22,494 nucleotides of DNA, taken from assembly GCA_023409795.1 (NCBI GenBank), contig JAEYQX010000018.1, positions 1-22,494 on the forward strand, in the 5' to 3' direction. The notes under the pieces were generated by a model that did not search any database, was not told where the DNA came from, and worked only from the letters and a program-made list of their open reading frames with translations. Shown here piece by piece: positions 20,537 to 22,494 of the stretch. The position numbers and the translations under genes are program-made. The DNA is from Pseudomonadota bacterium (GTDB taxonomy: Bacteria; Pseudomonadota; Alphaproteobacteria; Caulobacterales; Caulobacteraceae). Position 1 is the first letter of the stretch, and each line of letters opens with the position of its first letter.

Positions 20537-21789
20537 CCGGGCTTCTTCAACGCCCGGCCCGCGACGACGGCTCCGGCCCCGAAACGGGCCCGCAGGGCAT
20601 CTATGGTGGTTTCGGTTTTCAGGGCGCGGTCTTCCTCGGTGGCAAACAGGCCGGAAGGGCCGCCGGGGGCCTCGGCAATCTCGGCCAGGCCGATGCCGAT
20701 CAGGCGATAGGCCATGCCCAGCTCTGGCTTCAGCAGGTCGCGCCCGGCCTGGAACAGGGTGCGGGCGGTCTGCACCGGCTCGGCCAGGGTGACGCGGCGG
20801 GAGACGATCCTGAAGTCGCTGCGGCGCAGTTTCAGTACCACGACCCGGCTGGCCACCCCGTCGCGCCGCGCCTTGGTCGCCACCTTCTCGCACAGGGGCC
20901 ACAGTTCGGCCTCCAGGTCGGCGGCGGTGACCAGGTCGTTGTCGAAGGTCGTCTCGGCGCTCATGCCCTTGCGCTCGCGGTCGGGGCGGACCGGGCGGGT
21001 GTCGCGGGCGTGGCTGAGATCATGCAGGCGCAGGCCCGTCTCGCCATAGCGCCGCACCAGGTCCTTCACGTCGGCCCGGGCCAGGTCGCCCACCGTGTTG
21101 AAGCCGTCCGAGCGCAGGCTGCGGCCAAAGACCGGGCCTACGCCCGGCAGGATGCTGACCGGCTTTGGCGCCAGCAGGTCCCGGGCCTCGGCCTGGCCGA
21201 TGACCGAGAAGCCGCGCGGCTTGTCCAGCTCTGACGCGATCTTGGCCAGGAAGCGGTTGGGAGCCAGGCCGATTGAGACGGTCAGGCCGATCTCCTGCTC
21301 GATCCACTTCTGCAGCCGCACCAGTTGCCAGGCGGCCGATCCGCCGTTCAGGCGCTCGGTCCCCGACAGGTCGATCCAGGCCTCGTCCAGCGACAGGGTC
21401 TGGACCAGGGGCGTCAGCTGGCGCACGGCCCCGAAAATGCGCTGGCTCTCGTGCACATACTTGGAAAAGTCGGGCTTGATGACCACGGCCTCGGGGCAGG
21501 CCTTGATCGCCTTGAACATCGGCATGGCCGAGCCGACGCCATACAGGCGGGCGATGTAGCAGGCGGTGGTGACCACGCCGCGCTTGCCGCCGCCGACGAT
21601 GACTGGCTGGTCGCGCAGTTCGGGACGGTCGCGCTTCTCGACCGAGGCATAGAAGGCATCGCAGTCCAGGTGGGCGATGGTCAGCCGGTCCAGCTCGGCA
21701 TGGCAGATCACCCGGCGCGAGCCACAGGCGGGGCAGCGGCCGGCCTGGCCGTCGCCCCTGTCCAGGCAGTCGCGACAGATCCTCTGCAT
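20533..21789 (-). CDS. dinB: DNA polymerase IV (Y family) with N-terminal zinc-ribbon-like extension
   Basis: The 418-residue product is an error-prone translesion polymerase. The catalytic acidic residues are Asp42 (HLDCDAFYASVE) and Asp135-Glu136 (TLSLDEAWIDLSG). Tyr47 sits at the steric-gate position that excludes ribonucleotides. SIGLAPNRFLAKIAS and SILPGVGPVFGRSL are typical palm and thumb motifs. The C-terminal little-finger domain is complete, and PSGLF near the end could be a degenerate clamp-binding motif. Before the palm there is a 36-residue extension with Cys5, Cys8, Cys19 and Cys22 (two CxxC), suggesting a zinc ribbon; I believe related alphaproteobacterial DinB proteins share it. 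No LexA-type GTTC-N7-GTTC box was seen upstream. Start ATG 21789. Confidence 0.94.
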   Translation of the reverse strand: MQRICRDCLDRGDGQAGRCPACGSRRVICHAELDRLTIAHLDCDAFYASVEKRDRPELRDQPVIVGGGKRGVVTTACYIARLYGVGSAMPMFKAIKACPEAVVIKPDFSKYVHESQRIFGAVRQLTPLVQTLSLDEAWIDLSGTERLNGGSAAWQLVRLQKWIEQEIGLTVSIGLAPNRFLAKIASELDKPRGFSVIGQAEARDLLAPKPVSILPGVGPVFGRSLRSDGFNTVGDLARADVKDLVRRYGETGLRLHDLSHARDTRPVRPDRERKGMSAETTFDNDLVTAADLEAELWPLCEKVATKARRDGVASRVVVLKLRRSDFRIVSRRVTLAEPVQTARTLFQAGRDLLKPELGMAYRLIGIGLAEIAEAPGGPSGLFATEEDRALKTETTIDALRARFGAGAVVAGRALKKPG

Positions 21790-21848
21790 CAGCGGGCAGC
21801 CCCTATTCCTTGATCAGACCCATGGCAAGGCCACGGAAAGACGGCAGC

Positions 21849-21863
21849 TTCACGTCCACTTAA
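21849..21863. promoter_or_regulatory. Candidate CtrA box upstream of divK
   Basis: TTCA, seven bases (CGTCCAC), TTAA differs from the CtrA core at one base and lies 71 bases before the divK ATG. A second half-site, GTTAAG, lies at 21886-21891. divK is a known CtrA target in C. crescentus, which supports the call. The region is shared with the divergent dinB gene. Confidence 0.45.
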
Positions 21864-21934
21864 GACTGATGCCTCCATAGTGAAGGTTAAGTCGGCGCGA
21901 TGCCTGTTTTGTGTGGCCAACGGCCAGGTGGTGG

Positions 21935-22300
21935 ATGTCCAAGAAGATCCTCATCGTCGAGGATAACGAGCTCAACATGAAGCTATTTCATGATCTGCTC
22001 GATTCTCAGGGTTATGAGACCCTGCAGACCCGCGAGGGGCTGCAGGCCCTGGCCATCGCGCGCGAGCATCGTCCGGACCTGATCCTGATGGATATCCAGC
22101 TGCCCGAGATTTCAGGCCTGGAAGTGACCAAGTGGCTGAAAGACGACAGCGAGCTGAACCATATCCCCATTATTGCGGTTACTGCCTTTGCCATGAAGGG
22201 TGACGAGGAACGGATCCGGCAGGGGGGATGCGAAGCCTATATCTCCAAGCCGATTTCTGTGATCTCCTTTCTGGACACAGTCCGCAGGCACATCGGGTGA
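21935..22300 (+). CDS. divK: DivK, single-domain cell-cycle response regulator
   Basis: The 121-residue product is a stand-alone receiver domain. The acidic pocket is Glu9-Asp10, the phosphoacceptor is Asp53 (LILMDIQLPEISG), and AVTAFAMKGDEERI and YISKPIS carry the conserved Thr/Ala and Lys. The sequence is nearly the same as Caulobacter DivK (ILIVEDNELNMKLFHDLL), which relays PleC/DivJ signals to DivL-CckA and so controls CtrA phosphorylation. The ATG at 21935 has AGGTGG close upstream. The open frame extends to 21911 without homology. pleD starts six bases after the stop, reproducing the Caulobacter divK-pleD order. Confidence 0.97.
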   Translation: MSKKILIVEDNELNMKLFHDLLDSQGYETLQTREGLQALAIAREHRPDLILMDIQLPEISGLEVTKWLKDDSELNHIPIIAVTAFAMKGDEERIRQGGCEAYISKPISVISFLDTVRRHIG

Positions 22301-22306
22301 ACTGTT

Positions 22307-22494
22307 TTGAGCGCGCGCATTCTGATCGTCGATGACGTCCAGGCCAATGTGCGCCTGCTCGAGGCCAAGCTGACCCTCGAATACTATGATGTCCTGACCT
22401 GCCAGGATGGCCAGACCGCCCTGGCGATTGCGCAGTCCGAGCAGCCTGACCTGATCCTGCTGGACGTCATGATGCCGGGCATGGACGGGTTCGA
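22307..22494 (+). CDS. pleD: PleD, diguanylate cyclase response regulator (N-terminus only)
   Basis: Only the first 62 residues are in the window. They form most of a receiver domain with Asp9-Asp10 and phosphoacceptor Asp53 (LILLDVMMPGMDGF), and MSARIL and LLEAKLTLEYY are close to Caulobacter PleD. The full protein in that species has two receiver domains and a GGDEF domain, and makes c-di-GMP during the swarmer-to-stalked transition. The start is a TTG at 22307, preceded by GGGTGA that includes the divK stop, so it is probably co-translated with divK. The name rests on the N-terminal similarity and the position after divK; the enzymatic domain is not visible. Confidence 0.92.
   Translation, partial: MSARILIVDDVQANVRLLEAKLTLEYYDVLTCQDGQTALAIAQSEQPDLILLDVMMPGMDGF

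Noticed and set aside
21790..21934. LexA/SOS box for dinB
   Set aside because: No GTTC-N7-GTTC or close variant is present in the dinB upstream region.

Overview
This is a GC-rich chromosomal stretch from an alphaproteobacterium, almost certainly a member of the Caulobacteraceae (Brevundimonas, Caulobacter or a close relative). The strongest evidence is the right end, where divK is followed six bases later by the start of pleD. Both proteins have their phosphoacceptor at Asp53, as in the Caulobacter crescentus cell-cycle regulators. Several promoter candidates also fit the Caulobacter housekeeping pattern (TTGACGS, 10-14 bases, GCTANAWC), and candidate binding sites for the cell-cycle regulator CtrA (TTAA-N7-TTAA) occur at three places.

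Layout. 1-2215 (minus strand): a partial Hpt-domain phosphotransfer protein, NAD kinase and a DUF2336 protein. 2216-2392: a divergent intergenic region with a perfect CtrA-type box. 2393-3918: a class II aldolase overlapping a gene for a secreted, probably outer-membrane protein. 4024-8377: an RND efflux operon (adaptor and permease) whose permease gene carries a one-base frameshift near 6191. 8433-8972 (minus): a lipoprotein-type class I cytochrome c. 9138-11293: feoA-feoB, ferrous iron uptake. 11606-12232 (minus): a TetR-family regulator with a palindrome at its own promoter. 12373-12448 (minus): tRNA-Thr(UGU). 12538-14730: a HIT protein, a small holin-like membrane protein and a D,D-carboxypeptidase with a SPOR domain. 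14966-18306: a phasin, then clpS-clpA. 18451-21789 (minus): a CsbD-like stress protein, a FemAB-like/DUF482 protein coupled to a RidA-family protein, and DinB with an N-terminal zinc-ribbon-like extension. 21935-22494: divK and the start of pleD.

How it fits together. Most genes are ordinary core functions: cofactor supply, iron uptake, regulated proteolysis, wall remodelling, lesion bypass and cell-cycle signalling. ClpS-ClpA, DivK-PleD and the CtrA-type boxes fit the cell-cycle biology of this group. I see no transposase, integrase, CRISPR array, toxin-antitoxin pair or recognisable defence system. The points most worth a second look are regulatory: the CtrA-type boxes, a TetR operator, an EcfG-like promoter at csbD and a PhaR-like site at the phasin gene. 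The frameshifted efflux pump also deserves checking. All promoter and operator calls are pattern matches made by eye.
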